Origin: JACQFK01 sp036383955
Lineage (GTDB): Bacteria > Planctomycetota > MHYJ01 > JACPRB01
DNA length: 64,000 nt
Assembly (NCBI GenBank): GCA_036383955.1
Contig: DASVNH010000008.1
Span: forward strand, 1 to 64,000
Direction of reading: 5' to 3'
In this document: piece by piece, positions 34,033 through 42,435 of the stretch
Position numbering within the stretch: the stretch's first letter is position 1
How the letters are laid out: each line of letters begins with the position of its first letter
The notes under the pieces: model-generated
What the model was told of the DNA's origin: nothing
What the model saw: the letters and a program-made list of their open reading frames with translations, nothing else
The model's database searches: none
Translations under genes and position numbers: made by a program

Positions 34033-35315
34033 GCCCCCGCCCTCGCCGATCTCGCCCGGATCGGACGCGCCGGCACGCCCGCGACCACCGCCCCCGGCGG
34101 CACCTCGCCGCGCACCACCACCGCGCCCGCGCCCGTCTTCGCCCCCGCGCCCACCTTCACCGGCGCCACCAGCACCGTGTTCGACCCCAGGTGGACCCCG
34201 TCCCCGATGACCGTCTCGTGCTTGTTCTTGCCGTCGTAGTTCGCCGTGATCGTCCCCGCCCCCACGTTCACGTTCGCGCCCAGCGTCGCGTTCCCCAGGT
34301 AGGACAGATGCTTCGCCTTCGACTTCCGGCCGATCGTCGACTTCTTCACCTCGACGAAGTTCCCGATCTCCGCCCCGTCCTCCAGCACCGTGCCCGGCCG
34401 CAGCTGCGTGAACGGCCCCACCTCGCAGCCCTTGCCGATCTTCACGTCCCGCCGGATCACCGTGAACGGCTCGACCACCGTGTCCTGGCCGATCTCGACG
34501 TCCTCCTCGATGAACGTCGTCGACGGATCCACGATGGTCACCCCGGCGTCCATGTGCCGCTCGAGGATCTTCCAGCGCAGGAAGTTCGTCGCCGCCACCA
34601 GGTCGCGCCGCGAGTTGATCCCGTAGATCTCCGCCGGCTGCGTCGAACGCACCGGGTCGACGGCCTTCCCCGCCTTCAACAGCAGCGAAAGGACGTCCGT
34701 CAGGTAGATCTCCCCCTTGGCGTTGTTGGGCTGGACCCCCTTCAGCGCCGAGAAGAGCTCGGGTGCCTTGAACACATAGGCCCCCGAGTTCACCTCGGAG
34801 ATGTTCTTCTCCTCGGGGGTGGCGTCGACATCCTCCACCAGCCGCAGGAACTTGGACGTCGCCGCGTCGCGGACCACGCGGCCGTAGCCGGCGGGCTCGT
34901 CGAGGCAGGCGGACAGGAAGGTCGCGGAGCGCTTGTTGAGGCGCTGCTCGTCGAGCATGCGGACGAGCGTGCGGCCCTGGATGAGCGGCGCGTCGCCCGC
35001 CACGACGAAGACCTCCCCGGCGAAGCCGGCCAGCGCGGGCTCGGCCATGAGGACGGCGTGGCCGGTGCCCTTCTGCTCCGTCTGCTCGACGAAGCGGCAG
35101 CCGGGGGCGGCTTTCCTGACCTCGTCGGCCTGGTGGCCGACCACGACGACGATGTCGGAGACGCCGGCGTCGCGGAGGTTGCGGAGGACGTAGTCGAGGA
35201 CGGGCCGGCCGAGGACGCCGTGGAGCACCTTGGCGCGGTCGGACTTCATCCGCGTGCCTTTGCCGGCCGCGAGGACGATGGCCTTGACGTCGGCAGGTGA
35301 AGATAGTGAAGACAC
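34029..35315 (-). CDS. glmU: Bifunctional GlmU-type N-acetylglucosamine-1-phosphate uridylyltransferase
   Basis: A 428-residue protein with an N-terminal nucleotidyltransferase (LAAGKGTRMKS at 15-25, EQTEQKGTGHAV, VVAGDAPLI, NSGAYVF) and a left-handed beta-helix from about 245 (TIVDPSTTFIEEDVEIG, CEVGPFTQLRPGT, NFVEVKKSTIG, HLSYLGNATLG, GAGTITANYDGKNKHETVIGD). It makes UDP-GlcNAc for peptidoglycan. The C-terminus is about 30 residues shorter than E. coli GlmU. GTG start at 35315. Confidence 0.94.
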   Translation of the reverse strand: MSSLSSPADVKAIVLAAGKGTRMKSDRAKVLHGVLGRPVLDYVLRNLRDAGVSDIVVVVGHQADEVRKAAPGCRFVEQTEQKGTGHAVLMAEPALAGFAGEVFVVAGDAPLIQGRTLVRMLDEQRLNKRSATFLSACLDEPAGYGRVVRDAATSKFLRLVEDVDATPEEKNISEVNSGAYVFKAPELFSALKGVQPNNAKGEIYLTDVLSLLLKAGKAVDPVRSTQPAEIYGINSRRDLVAATNFLRWKILERHMDAGVTIVDPSTTFIEEDVEIGQDTVVEPFTVIRRDVKIGKGCEVGPFTQLRPGTVLEDGAEIGNFVEVKKSTIGRKSKAKHLSYLGNATLGANVNVGAGTITANYDGKNKHETVIGDGVHLGSNTVLVAPVKVGAGAKTGAGAVVVRGEVPPGAVVAGVPARPIRARSARAGA

Positions 35316-35683
35316 GGCGACAGCCTTTTCGCGCCCAGCGCGTCCTTTCTCGTCTCGTCCGAATCCCGCCGCGGTAAACGGCCGCCGTACCTCTAGAGAC
35401 CGGCGTCCGCGCGTGCGGGTGACCCAACCAAGGGAAGCGAAGTTTAGCGAAGGGCCCGAAGGGAGTCAAGCGCTACGACCGGAACCGGAACCGGAACCGG
35501 AACGGGGCAGGCCGGACCAAGGGGGCGGGAGCTCCGGGACGGGCCTACCCGCCCCTTCGCGAGCCCCCGCCCGCCTTGCCACTGCCGCTCCAGGACCAGG
35601 ATTTATCTCAGCGCCTCCCGCGGAGGGAAGGCGGTTCACTCGGGGTGGATGCGCCGGGCCGCCCCGAGCCGGCCGGGTTTCAC
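35316..35683. other. Noncoding stretch with CCGGAA tandem words and a GC hairpin
   Basis: No gene fits here. CCGGAA is repeated four times at 35479-35502, and AAGGGGGCGGG near 35519 pairs with CCCGCCCCTT near 35550. These recall the word-repeat elements at other gene ends. The remainder (35316-35470) should hold the glmU promoter and leader; no clear boxes were found. Confidence 0.55.
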
Positions 35684-36097
35684 CTACGACTCGCCGCCCA
35701 TCTCGGCGACGGCCTGGGTCTCCGCGGCGGCGACCTCCGCCGGCTCGGCGGCGTCGGCGCGCTCGCGGCCCCAGAAGAACTGCACGTTCTGCGCCACCAC
35801 GCGGATCTTCGAGCGCGACAGGTTGGTCTTCGGGTCCACCCAGCGCGACTGCCGCAGCGTTCCCATCACCAGGACCTCGCGGCCCTTCTTCAGGAACTGC
35901 TGGCAGATCTCCGCCAGCCGGCGCCAGGCCGAGACGTCGAGAAACGTCGTCGACTCGGCCTTCTGGCCGTCGTCCTTCGTGTACTTGTGGGACGTCGCCA
36001 GGCTGAAGTTGCACACGGGCGCGCCGCTCGGCGCGTACTTGAGCTCCGGGTCGCGCGTCAGCCGGCCCACGATCACCACGCTGTTGAAGTTCGCCAT
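35684..36097 (-). CDS. Second single-stranded DNA-binding protein, lacking the acidic tip
   Basis: A 137-residue OB-fold SSB paralogue: FNSVVIVGRLTRDPELKYAPSG, ESTTFLDVSAWRRLAEICQQFLKKGREVLVMGTLRQSRW, KIRVVAQNVQFF. It ends AVAEMGGES with no DxxPF-like tip, so it should not recruit the usual SSB partners. ATG 36097 with GGAGG at 9 nt is chosen over the adjacent GTG 36106. Probably a stress or competence-type SSB; the role is inferred. Confidence 0.9.
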   Translation of the reverse strand: MANFNSVVIVGRLTRDPELKYAPSGAPVCNFSLATSHKYTKDDGQKAESTTFLDVSAWRRLAEICQQFLKKGREVLVMGTLRQSRWVDPKTNLSRSKIRVVAQNVQFFWGRERADAAEPAEVAAAETQAVAEMGGES

Positions 36098-36190
36098 CGT
36101 TTTCACCCTCCGAACACGCGGAGGAAGAAAGCAACGCGCGTGCCAATCGCGCCCCGAGGGAGAAGGACGTCGAACGGCCGAGGGACGTGT

Positions 36191-36227
36191 GTAAGCGTTA
36201 CGAAACGTAACGTCCGGGCGGGCTTAC
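36191..36227. terminator. Nested hairpin at the end of the SnoaL-like gene
   Basis: CGTTACG (36196-36202) and CGTAACG (36206-36212) pair around AAA; outer arms GTAAGC (36191-36196) and GCTTAC (36222-36227) also pair. The right outer arm contains the TAA stop of the minus-strand gene at 36224. Confidence 0.6.
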
Positions 36228-36670
36228 TTCGGGGCCGGCGCCGGGGCGGGCCAGCTCTCGTGCAGGTGGGAGATCTGCCACTTGCCCTGGGTGCGGCGCA
36301 GGACGGCGGTGATGCCGGCCCGCTGCGTGCCGACGCTCGCCACGTAGGTGGCCACGCCGACGTCCCCCGTGATGTTGATCTCCTCGCGGCCGAGGAGCGT
36401 GCTGCGCGACTGGCCCTGGAAGTACTTCACCCGGTCGGTGAGCTCCTTGACGGCCTCTTCTTTGGGGCGCGCGAAGTCCTCCGCCCCCTTGAAGATCGTC
36501 GCCTCCGGGGCCAGGTGGCTCGCCATGATGTCGACGTCCCCCTGGTCGCCGGCGCGGTGGTAGGCCTTGAGAACTTCCCAGATCGCGTTCTTGTTCGCCC
36601 CGATGTCGGGCGGGAGGCTCTCGCCGCAGGCGGCGAGGGCCAGCAGGGCGACGGCCGGAGAAAGCCTCAT
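36224..36670 (-). CDS. SnoaL/ketosteroid isomerase-like lipoprotein
   Basis: A 148-residue protein with lipobox LLALAAC (Cys15) and an NTF2-like fold: NAIWEVLKAYHRAGDQGDVDIMASHLAPEATIF, EEAVKELTDRVKYF, VGVATYVASVG, GKWQISHLHESW. Such domains hydrolyse or isomerise small molecules or simply bind them; the active-site residues cannot be identified. A TATAGT box 9 nt before the ATG suggests leaderless transcription from a promoter divergent with the glycosyltransferase at 36725. Confidence 0.8.
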   Translation of the reverse strand: MRLSPAVALLALAACGESLPPDIGANKNAIWEVLKAYHRAGDQGDVDIMASHLAPEATIFKGAEDFARPKEEAVKELTDRVKYFQGQSRSTLLGREEINITGDVGVATYVASVGTQRAGITAVLRRTQGKWQISHLHESWPAPAPAPK

Positions 36671-36676
36671 GGTTTT

Positions 36677-36715
36677 TCAACTATAGCGGTCGCCGGAGAG
36701 GCGGTCAACTATACT
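36677..36715. promoter_or_regulatory. Divergent promoters sharing a TCAACTATA direct repeat
   Basis: TCAACTATA occurs at 36677-36685 and 36705-36713. The right copy leads into TATACT (36710-36715), a -10 box 9 nt before ATG 36725. The left copy read on the minus strand gives TATAGT (36685-36680), 9 nt before ATG 36670. The direct repeat spaced 28 nt may be a regulator site. Confidence 0.5.
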
Positions 36716-36724
36716 ACTGGCCCG

Positions 36725-38101
36725 ATGTCCCCACGCGCGCGGACGATCCTGGCGGCCCTGCTCCTCCTGGCGGCGGGAGCGCGGCTGCGCTGGTTCTCGG
36801 GCCTGCAGGTCGGCGACGACATCGTCTACTCGAAGATCGCGGCGGACCGGGCCGCGGGCCTCCTCAAGTTCACCAACGTCCACGAGGCCCGCAACGGGTT
36901 CCTGCTGCCGATCACCGCCGCGTACGCCCTCTTCGGCCCCGGCGAGGTCCCGCTGGTCCTCTACAACCTGCTCTGCTCGCTCGGCCTGGTCGCCGTCCTG
37001 TTCTTCCTCGCCCGGCGCTTCTGGGGCGAGACGGCCGGCGGGATCGCGGGGCTTACGGCGGCCCTGCACCCCAACCTCCTCTTCTTCGCGACCGAGTGCC
37101 ACACGGACACCCCCGTCGCGTTCTGGCAGGCCCTCGCGGTGCTCGTCTACCTGTCGGCCCCCGACGCCAAGCGCCTCGCCCTCGCGGGCTTCCTCGTCGG
37201 CTGGGCCTGGCTGCACAAGGAGCACGCCATCTTCCTGCTGCCGCTCTTCGCCGGGCACGCGATCGCCCGCCGCGCGTGGCGCCCCCTCCTCCCCCTCGCC
37301 CTCGCCGCCCTCGGCGTCTTCCTCGCCGAGCTGCTCTTCTTCGCCGTCGCGACCGGCGACCCCTTCAAGCGCTTCGCCCTCGTGAAGTCCATGCACGTCG
37401 GCCACTACATCGCCACCCGCTACGCCGATACCGGCGAGCTCCTGTACCGCCTCTTCCTCGAGCTCCCCCGCCTCCTCTTCGCTCCGCGCCGCGGCGAGTA
37501 CGCCTGGGCGTTCAACCTCCTCGGCCTGGGCCTGGGCGCGACGGCCGTCGCCCGGAACGCGCCGGGCGCCCGCCTCCTCGCCGGCTGGTGGACGTCGATC
37601 TACCTCAGCTACTGCTTCTGGCCCTCGTCGCTCCGGCCCTTCCTGCCCTCCTTCTATCTCTTCGAGTGGACCCTGCCGCTCCTGGCCGGGCCCCTCGCCT
37701 GCTTCTGCGGCGAGGGGTTGGCGCGACGTCCCCGCTGGGCAGCCGCCGCGGTGATGTCGGTGGCGGCCGTCGCCGCCGTCCTCACCGCCGGCGTCCAGCA
37801 TGCACGGGGCGCCCGCTTCTCGGCCGGCGGCAAGGAAGCCCACGCCTGGATCGAGCGCGAGAGCCCCGGGCGGGTGGTCACCGACGACAAGACGATCGAG
37901 GTGTTGGATTTCCTCGACGGCCATCGCCCGCGCCGGACCTACGTGCCGTTCCAGGAGACGAAGGACGTCGCGGGATCGGTCGTCATCGTGGACAAGTTCT
38001 GGACCCAGCCCGGCCAGTGGTGGACGCGACCGGGCGTCGAACCCCAGCCGAGCTGGACGAAGCTCTACGAGAGCGACCGCCTGGCGATCTACCGCCCCTA
38101 A
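36725..38101 (+). CDS. GT-C-fold membrane glycosyltransferase (family 39-like)
   Basis: A 458-residue integral membrane protein with about ten transmembrane helices (for example TILAALLLLAAGARLRW, YNLLCSLGLVAVLFFLA, PLALAALGVFLAELLFFAVA, AAVMSVAAVAAVLTAGV). The first outside loop has the acidic pair in GLQVGDDIVYSKIAAD, typical of PMT/ArnT-like enzymes that transfer sugars from polyprenyl-phosphate donors. The C-terminal soluble part is short. Its TAA stop leads straight into the GGTACC repeat. Acceptor unknown. Confidence 0.8.
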   Translation: MSPRARTILAALLLLAAGARLRWFSGLQVGDDIVYSKIAADRAAGLLKFTNVHEARNGFLLPITAAYALFGPGEVPLVLYNLLCSLGLVAVLFFLARRFWGETAGGIAGLTAALHPNLLFFATECHTDTPVAFWQALAVLVYLSAPDAKRLALAGFLVGWAWLHKEHAIFLLPLFAGHAIARRAWRPLLPLALAALGVFLAELLFFAVATGDPFKRFALVKSMHVGHYIATRYADTGELLYRLFLELPRLLFAPRRGEYAWAFNLLGLGLGATAVARNAPGARLLAGWWTSIYLSYCFWPSSLRPFLPSFYLFEWTLPLLAGPLACFCGEGLARRPRWAAAAVMSVAAVAAVLTAGVQHARGARFSAGGKEAHAWIERESPGRVVTDDKTIEVLDFLDGHRPRRTYVPFQETKDVAGSVVIVDKFWTQPGQWWTRPGVEPQPSWTKLYESDRLAIYRP

Positions 38102-38197
38102 GGTACCAGGAACCGGGTACCAGGTACCGGGCGGGCCCCCCCGCCCCCCGGGGGGAAAGGGGGATCCAGGGTACCCGGTACCTGGTACCTGGTACCT
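38102..38197. repeat. GGTACC-word inverted repeat with C-run/G-run core
   Basis: GGTACC-type words lie at 38102-38107, 38116-38121 and 38123-38128 on the left, and near 38170, 38177, 38184 and 38191 on the right. The core has C7-G-C6 followed by G6-AAA-G5. It separates two convergent genes, starting next to the TAA of the glycosyltransferase and ending next to the TAA of the DUF1501 gene (38200-38202). Same design and words as 3893-3979. Confidence 0.8.
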
Positions 38198-38199
38198 CG

Positions 38200-39510
38200 T
38201 TAGAGGAGCTCGCGGATGGGGGCGCCGTCGTCGATGAGGGGGACGGGGCGGCCGGCGTTGTCCGGGAAGGTCATGTAGGGATCGATCCCGAGCACGTGGT
38301 AGATCGTCGCGTGCAGGTCGCCGACGGAGGCCGGGCGCTCGACGATCTGCTCGCCCCGGGCGTCCGTCTTGCCGACGATCCGCCCGCCCTTGACCCCGCC
38401 GCCGCCGATCAGGAGCGAGATCGCGTCGTTCCAATGGTCGCGGCCGGCCGGCTGGTTCTGGAAGCCCGCGTTCATGCGCGGCGTGCGGCTCATCTCGCCC
38501 ATCACCACCACGCAGATGTTCTCGAGCGACCCGCTCGCCGCCAGGTCCTGGAAGAGCGCCGAGACGGCCATGTCCAGCTTCGGCAGGTAGTCGTCCATCT
38601 TCGCCTTGAGGTCGCCGTGCTGGTCCCAGCCGCCCATGTTCACGGTCGTGTAGGTCACGCCCGCCTCGGCCAGCCGCTTCGCCAGCAGCACGCTCTGGCC
38701 CCAGTCGTTGCGGCCGTACCGGGCCCGGTTCGCCTCCGTCTCGTTCGACAGCGAGAACGCCTCCCGCACCGCCTTGCTCGTCACCAGCTCGAAGGCCTGC
38801 CGCTCGAACTGGTCCAGCGCTTCCGCCTGGCCGAAGCTGTCCCCCGCCCGGCGCAGGTCGTCGAAGCTCTTCCGCAGCGCGCGGCGGTCGTCGAGCCGCT
38901 CCACCGTCAGCCCGTTCGGCATCGCCAGGTTCTCGACCTTGAAGTGCGGGCTGTTCGGATAGCCGCCCGTCTCGAACGGATCGAAGCCGCGGCCCAGATA
39001 GTGCGCCCCGAAGTAGCCCGGCCGCAGGTTGCCCGAGTTCGCCCGCGTCGCCGCCACGTAGGGCGGCAGCCCGGGACGTCGAGCCCCCGCCGCCTTCGCC
39101 ACGATCGAGCCCATCGAGGGCGACGTCCCCGGCTGGTCGATCGCCACGGGCCCGGGACGTCCGGTCAGCAGGATGTGCGCCGACCCGATGTGGTCGCCGT
39201 CTTTGTGGTTCAGCGTGCGAAGGATGGAGAATTTGTCGGCGATCCGGGCCTGGCGGGGCAGCATCTCGCTGACCTGGATCCCGGCGACGTTCGTGCCGAT
39301 CGGGCGCCAGAAGCCGCGGTACTCGGCGGGAGCGTCGGGCTTCATGTCCCAGAGATCCATGTGGCTGGGACCGCCTTCGAGCCAGAGGACGATGACCCGG
39401 GTGTCCTTGGAGCTCTTCGCCTCGGCGAGGCGCGGGAGGGTCAGCGACGTGAGCCCGGCCGCGCCGAGCTGGAGAAAGGTGCGACGTCCCATGCCGGGCA
39501 ATCTGAGCAT
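38200..39510 (-). CDS. DUF1501 domain protein, without DUF1549 partner
   Basis: A 436-residue DUF1501 protein with N-terminus MLRLPGMGRRTFLQLGAAGL, a twin-arginine signal. Segments: VIVLWLEGGPSHMDLWDMKP, NHKDGDHIGSAHILLTGR, NMGGWDQHGDLKAK, VVMGEMSRTPRMN and GRDHWNDAISLLIGGGGVKGG; C-terminus GAPIRELL. ATG 39510 with GGGAGG 5 nt upstream is preferred over TTG 39528. Unlike the other two copies, no DUF1549/DUF1553 gene adjoins it. Confidence 0.87.
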   Translation of the reverse strand: MLRLPGMGRRTFLQLGAAGLTSLTLPRLAEAKSSKDTRVIVLWLEGGPSHMDLWDMKPDAPAEYRGFWRPIGTNVAGIQVSEMLPRQARIADKFSILRTLNHKDGDHIGSAHILLTGRPGPVAIDQPGTSPSMGSIVAKAAGARRPGLPPYVAATRANSGNLRPGYFGAHYLGRGFDPFETGGYPNSPHFKVENLAMPNGLTVERLDDRRALRKSFDDLRRAGDSFGQAEALDQFERQAFELVTSKAVREAFSLSNETEANRARYGRNDWGQSVLLAKRLAEAGVTYTTVNMGGWDQHGDLKAKMDDYLPKLDMAVSALFQDLAASGSLENICVVVMGEMSRTPRMNAGFQNQPAGRDHWNDAISLLIGGGGVKGGRIVGKTDARGEQIVERPASVGDLHATIYHVLGIDPYMTFPDNAGRPVPLIDDGAPIRELL

Positions 39511-39569
39511 GCTCGCCTCCCGTTTCAAGGGAGTGCCCGGCCAAGCGGATTGCGACGCAATAATGCAAC

Positions 39570-39666
39570 GACAGGTCCAGGAGACAGGTCCAGGGCCAGG
39601 ACAGATCCCCCCACCCCCCGGAGGGGGTCGCCTCCTGGACCTGGACCTGTTACCTGGACCCGGTTA
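39570..39666. repeat. GGTCCAGG-word inverted repeat with C-run/G-run core
   Basis: Left words ACAGGTCCAGGAGACAGGTC (39570 onward) and right words CTCCTGGACCTGGACCTGTT plus CCTGGACCCGG flank a core of C6-A-C6 and GGAGGGGG (39606-39627). It lies between the DUF1501 gene and the 3' end of the WD40 kinase gene. The TAA at 39652-39650 that ends the kinase is inside the right arm, so the last four residues (TGSR) are encoded by the element. Confidence 0.75.
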
Positions 39667-41668
39667 GGGGCCAGAGCCGGACCGCGCGGTCCAGCCCCCC
39701 CGTCGCGAGCAGCCGGCCGTCGGGCGAAAACGCCACCGCCCAGACGCTGTCCGCGTGGCCGGGAATCGCCCGGATTTCGAGGCCCGACTCGACCTCCCAC
39801 AGCCGCGCCGTCCGGTCCCAGCTCCCCGTGGCGAGCAGCCGGCCGTCGGGCGAGAACGCCACGGCCACCACCACCCCCGCGTGCCCGCGCAGCACCCGGC
39901 GGACCGCGCGGCGCTCGACGTCCCACAGCCGCGCCGTCTTGTCCGAGCTCGCGCTCGCGACGAGCCGGCCGTCCGGCGAGAACGCGACGCCCCACGCGCC
40001 GTCGCCGTGGCCCTCGAACGCGGCGACCTGGGAGGTCGAGGCGACGTCCCACAGCGCGACGAGATGATCCCAGCCGCTCGTCGCCAGGTGGCGGCCGTCG
40101 GGGGAAAACGCCGCGCCCCGGACCGCCCGCGCGTGCGCCTTCCAGGAGGCGCGCTCGCGGCCGCTCTGCACGTCCCAGACCTTCAGCGTCCCGCCCTGAT
40201 CGCCCGTGGCGAGCAGCGCTCCGTCCCGGGAAAACGCCAGCGCGTTGACGCCGTCGTCGTGCCCGGCCAGGTCCCGCGGCGCGCCGCCCTCCGACGGCCA
40301 GAGCTTCACCTCGCCGCCGCCGTCCTCCGGCTCGGTCACGGCCGCGATGAGGCGGCCGTCGGGCGACACCGCGAGGCCCTCGACTTTTGAACCGTGCGGG
40401 CCGAACATCCGCAGGGACGCGCCGGTGGCGACGTCCCACATCCGGACGGTCCGGTCGCGGCCGCCGGAAAGCAGGCGCGCGCCGTCGGGCATGAAGGCCA
40501 CCGCGTTCACGGCGCCCGCGTGGCCGTCGAAGGACGTCGCGACGCGCGGCGCGGGGCGCGGCCAGGCCAGGACCGCGGCGACGCCGAGCAGGATCGCCGC
40601 GGCGGCGATCGCCGGCCCGCGGAAGGAGCGCCGGGGCCGCGCTTCAAGCCAGCGCGTGAGGGCGTCGGCGAACGCGGCGGCCGTGGGATGGCGGTCGTCG
40701 GGCTTCTTCGCGAGCGCCTTCCGGCAGACGGCCTCGAGCGCCGGATCCGGCGCCGGCCGTCCCCGCCCCGCGCAGACGTCCGCGAGGGAGGGCAGCGCGT
40801 GGTCGATCACCTTCACGAGCATCTCGACGGCCGTGTCCGCGACGAACGGCGTGCGGTCGGCCAGGATCTCGAAGAGGAGCACGCCGAGCGAGTAGACGTC
40901 CGAGCGCCGGTCCGGCGTCTTGAGCCCCATCGCCTGCTCGGGGCTCATGTACGACGGCGTGCCGACGACCATGCCGGACGTCGTGAGCGACTCCGTGAGA
41001 TCCTTCGTCAGCGGCTTGGCGAGGCCGAAGTCGGTGACGCGCGGCGATCCGGCCGGATCGACGATGACGTTCTGCGGCTTGAGGTCCCGGTGGACGATGC
41101 CGTGCTCGTGCGCGTGGTGCACGGCGAGCGCGACGTCCCGCAGCAGCGCCACCTGGGCGCGCGGCCCGGCCGTCCGCCGCCACTGCCCGAAATGGACGCC
41201 GGGGACGTACTCCATGACCAGGAAGGGCCGGCCGTCGGCGCGCCCCGCCTCGTGGACCCCGACGACGTGCGGATGCTTGGGCAGGCTGCCCGCGAGCCGC
41301 GCCTCCCGCAGGAAGCGCTCCTCGTCCTGCGCGTTTTCGCGGGCGCTCTGGCCGGGGGCGGCGGACAGCATCTTCACCGCGACGATCCGCTTGAGGATCG
41401 TGTCGAAGGCCTCGTAGACCACGCCCATCCCGCCCGCGCCGATCTGCCGGATGAGCGAGTACTTGCCGAGGGTCCGCGCCGGCGGCGGCTCCTTCAGGAG
41501 GACCTCGAGCTGCCGGAGCGTGATGAGGCCCTTCGCCACCAGAAGGGGGCCCAGGAGCTGGCTCTCCCCCGCGGACGACCGCTCCGCCCGCGCCTCCTCC
41601 AGCTGCGCCTCGGTGATGAAGCCCTTCTCGACCGCCAGACGGCCGACCACGACGTCTTCCGGGGTCAT
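39650..41668 (-). CDS. Ser/Thr protein kinase with MshEN-like N-terminus and seven WD40 repeats
   Basis: A 672-residue protein. Residues 7-60 hold two repeats like VGRLAVEKGFITEAQL and LGPLLVAKGLITLRQL, resembling MshEN nucleotide-binding repeats. The kinase core (about 68-345) has IGAGGMGVVY, K99, HRDLKPQN 193-200 and DFG 213-215. A transmembrane segment (about 354-373) is followed by seven WD40 blades (AVAFSPDGRLLAT...RLWDV). ATG 41668 overlaps the GT2 stop as ATGA. Last gene of the poly-Ser operon, so the poly-Ser protein or a transferase is a candidate substrate. Confidence 0.92.
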   Translation of the reverse strand: MTPEDVVVGRLAVEKGFITEAQLEEARAERSSAGESQLLGPLLVAKGLITLRQLEVLLKEPPPARTLGKYSLIRQIGAGGMGVVYEAFDTILKRIVAVKMLSAAPGQSARENAQDEERFLREARLAGSLPKHPHVVGVHEAGRADGRPFLVMEYVPGVHFGQWRRTAGPRAQVALLRDVALAVHHAHEHGIVHRDLKPQNVIVDPAGSPRVTDFGLAKPLTKDLTESLTTSGMVVGTPSYMSPEQAMGLKTPDRRSDVYSLGVLLFEILADRTPFVADTAVEMLVKVIDHALPSLADVCAGRGRPAPDPALEAVCRKALAKKPDDRHPTAAAFADALTRWLEARPRRSFRGPAIAAAAILLGVAAVLAWPRPAPRVATSFDGHAGAVNAVAFMPDGARLLSGGRDRTVRMWDVATGASLRMFGPHGSKVEGLAVSPDGRLIAAVTEPEDGGGEVKLWPSEGGAPRDLAGHDDGVNALAFSRDGALLATGDQGGTLKVWDVQSGRERASWKAHARAVRGAAFSPDGRHLATSGWDHLVALWDVASTSQVAAFEGHGDGAWGVAFSPDGRLVASASSDKTARLWDVERRAVRRVLRGHAGVVVAVAFSPDGRLLATGSWDRTARLWEVESGLEIRAIPGHADSVWAVAFSPDGRLLATGGLDRAVRLWPLTGSR

Positions 41669-42435
41669 TTCAGGTTCGACGTCATCTGCCGCTCCATCGT
41701 GGCCGCGTCCTCGCCCTCGCCGCGCCGCGGCTCCGTGTTGATCGCCACGCCGGGGGACCCGACGTCCATCGTGTGCCAGCCCCGCTGGCGGATCGCCTCG
41801 GCCAGGAAGACGTCGTCGTTCCGCTTCACGAGCCCCGGATCGGGCCAGTCGAGCGCCCGGACCGCGGAGGTCCGGATCATCCAGCAGCCGCCGGTGGCGA
41901 AGAACCAGCGGCCGTCGCCGGTCCCCTTCCCCTCGAAGTTCCAGTCGCCGCGGCCTCCCGGCTCCCAGCCGGGCGGCTCCTTCCCGCGGTACCACGGCGC
42001 GCGCTTCACGAAGCCCACGACGTCGGTGCCGTAGTTGAAGTCGTTCACGTTGCCGAAGTACCAGACGTGGCCCCAGGCCACGACCTCCGGCGGCGAGGCC
42101 TGGGCCTTCCCCAGCCAGGCCGGCAGCGCGCTCTCGTCCTTCACGTACGAATCGTCGTCGAACCACCAGAGGTAGTCCGTGTCGATGTCGGCGAACATCC
42201 TCCGCATCATCGGACACTTGTTGAGGTTCCGCTCGCTGAGATGGAGGCGGTCGATCGCCCCTTCGCCGGAGAGCCCGATCAGGTAGCGCCAGGTCTCCTC
42301 GCCCGGGGCGTTGGCGCCGACCACCAGGCGGTACGACGCGCGGTCGAAGTGCCGGCGGATGGAGTCGATCGCCCGGCGGGCCAGGTTCGCGTGCGGCCCG
42401 TAGGTGAGCACGCAGACGGTGAGCGGCGGCGTCAC
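41665..42435 (-). CDS. GT2-like glycosyltransferase
   Basis: A 256-residue GT-A-fold protein: LTVCVLTYGPHANLARRAIDSI at the N-terminus, the metal-binding DDD at 93-95 in YLWWFDDDSYVKD, and FATGGCWMIRTSAVRALDWPD with NDDVFLAEAIRQRGW later. The latter resembles the acceptor-site region of GT2 enzymes. No signal or membrane segment, so cytoplasmic. GTG start, overlapping GT9 as GTGA; its stop overlaps the kinase start. Likely adds a sugar to the poly-Ser product or to a glycan begun by GT9 (inference from operon). Confidence 0.78.
   Translation of the reverse strand: MTPPLTVCVLTYGPHANLARRAIDSIRRHFDRASYRLVVGANAPGEETWRYLIGLSGEGAIDRLHLSERNLNKCPMMRRMFADIDTDYLWWFDDDSYVKDESALPAWLGKAQASPPEVVAWGHVWYFGNVNDFNYGTDVVGFVKRAPWYRGKEPPGWEPGGRGDWNFEGKGTGDGRWFFATGGCWMIRTSAVRALDWPDPGLVKRNDDVFLAEAIRQRGWHTMDVGSPGVAINTEPRRGEGEDAATMERQMTSNLK

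Noticed and set aside
35340..35440. tRNA-like stretch with GTCCGAATCCC
   Set aside because: No matching T-stem, anticodon stem or acceptor pairing on either strand.
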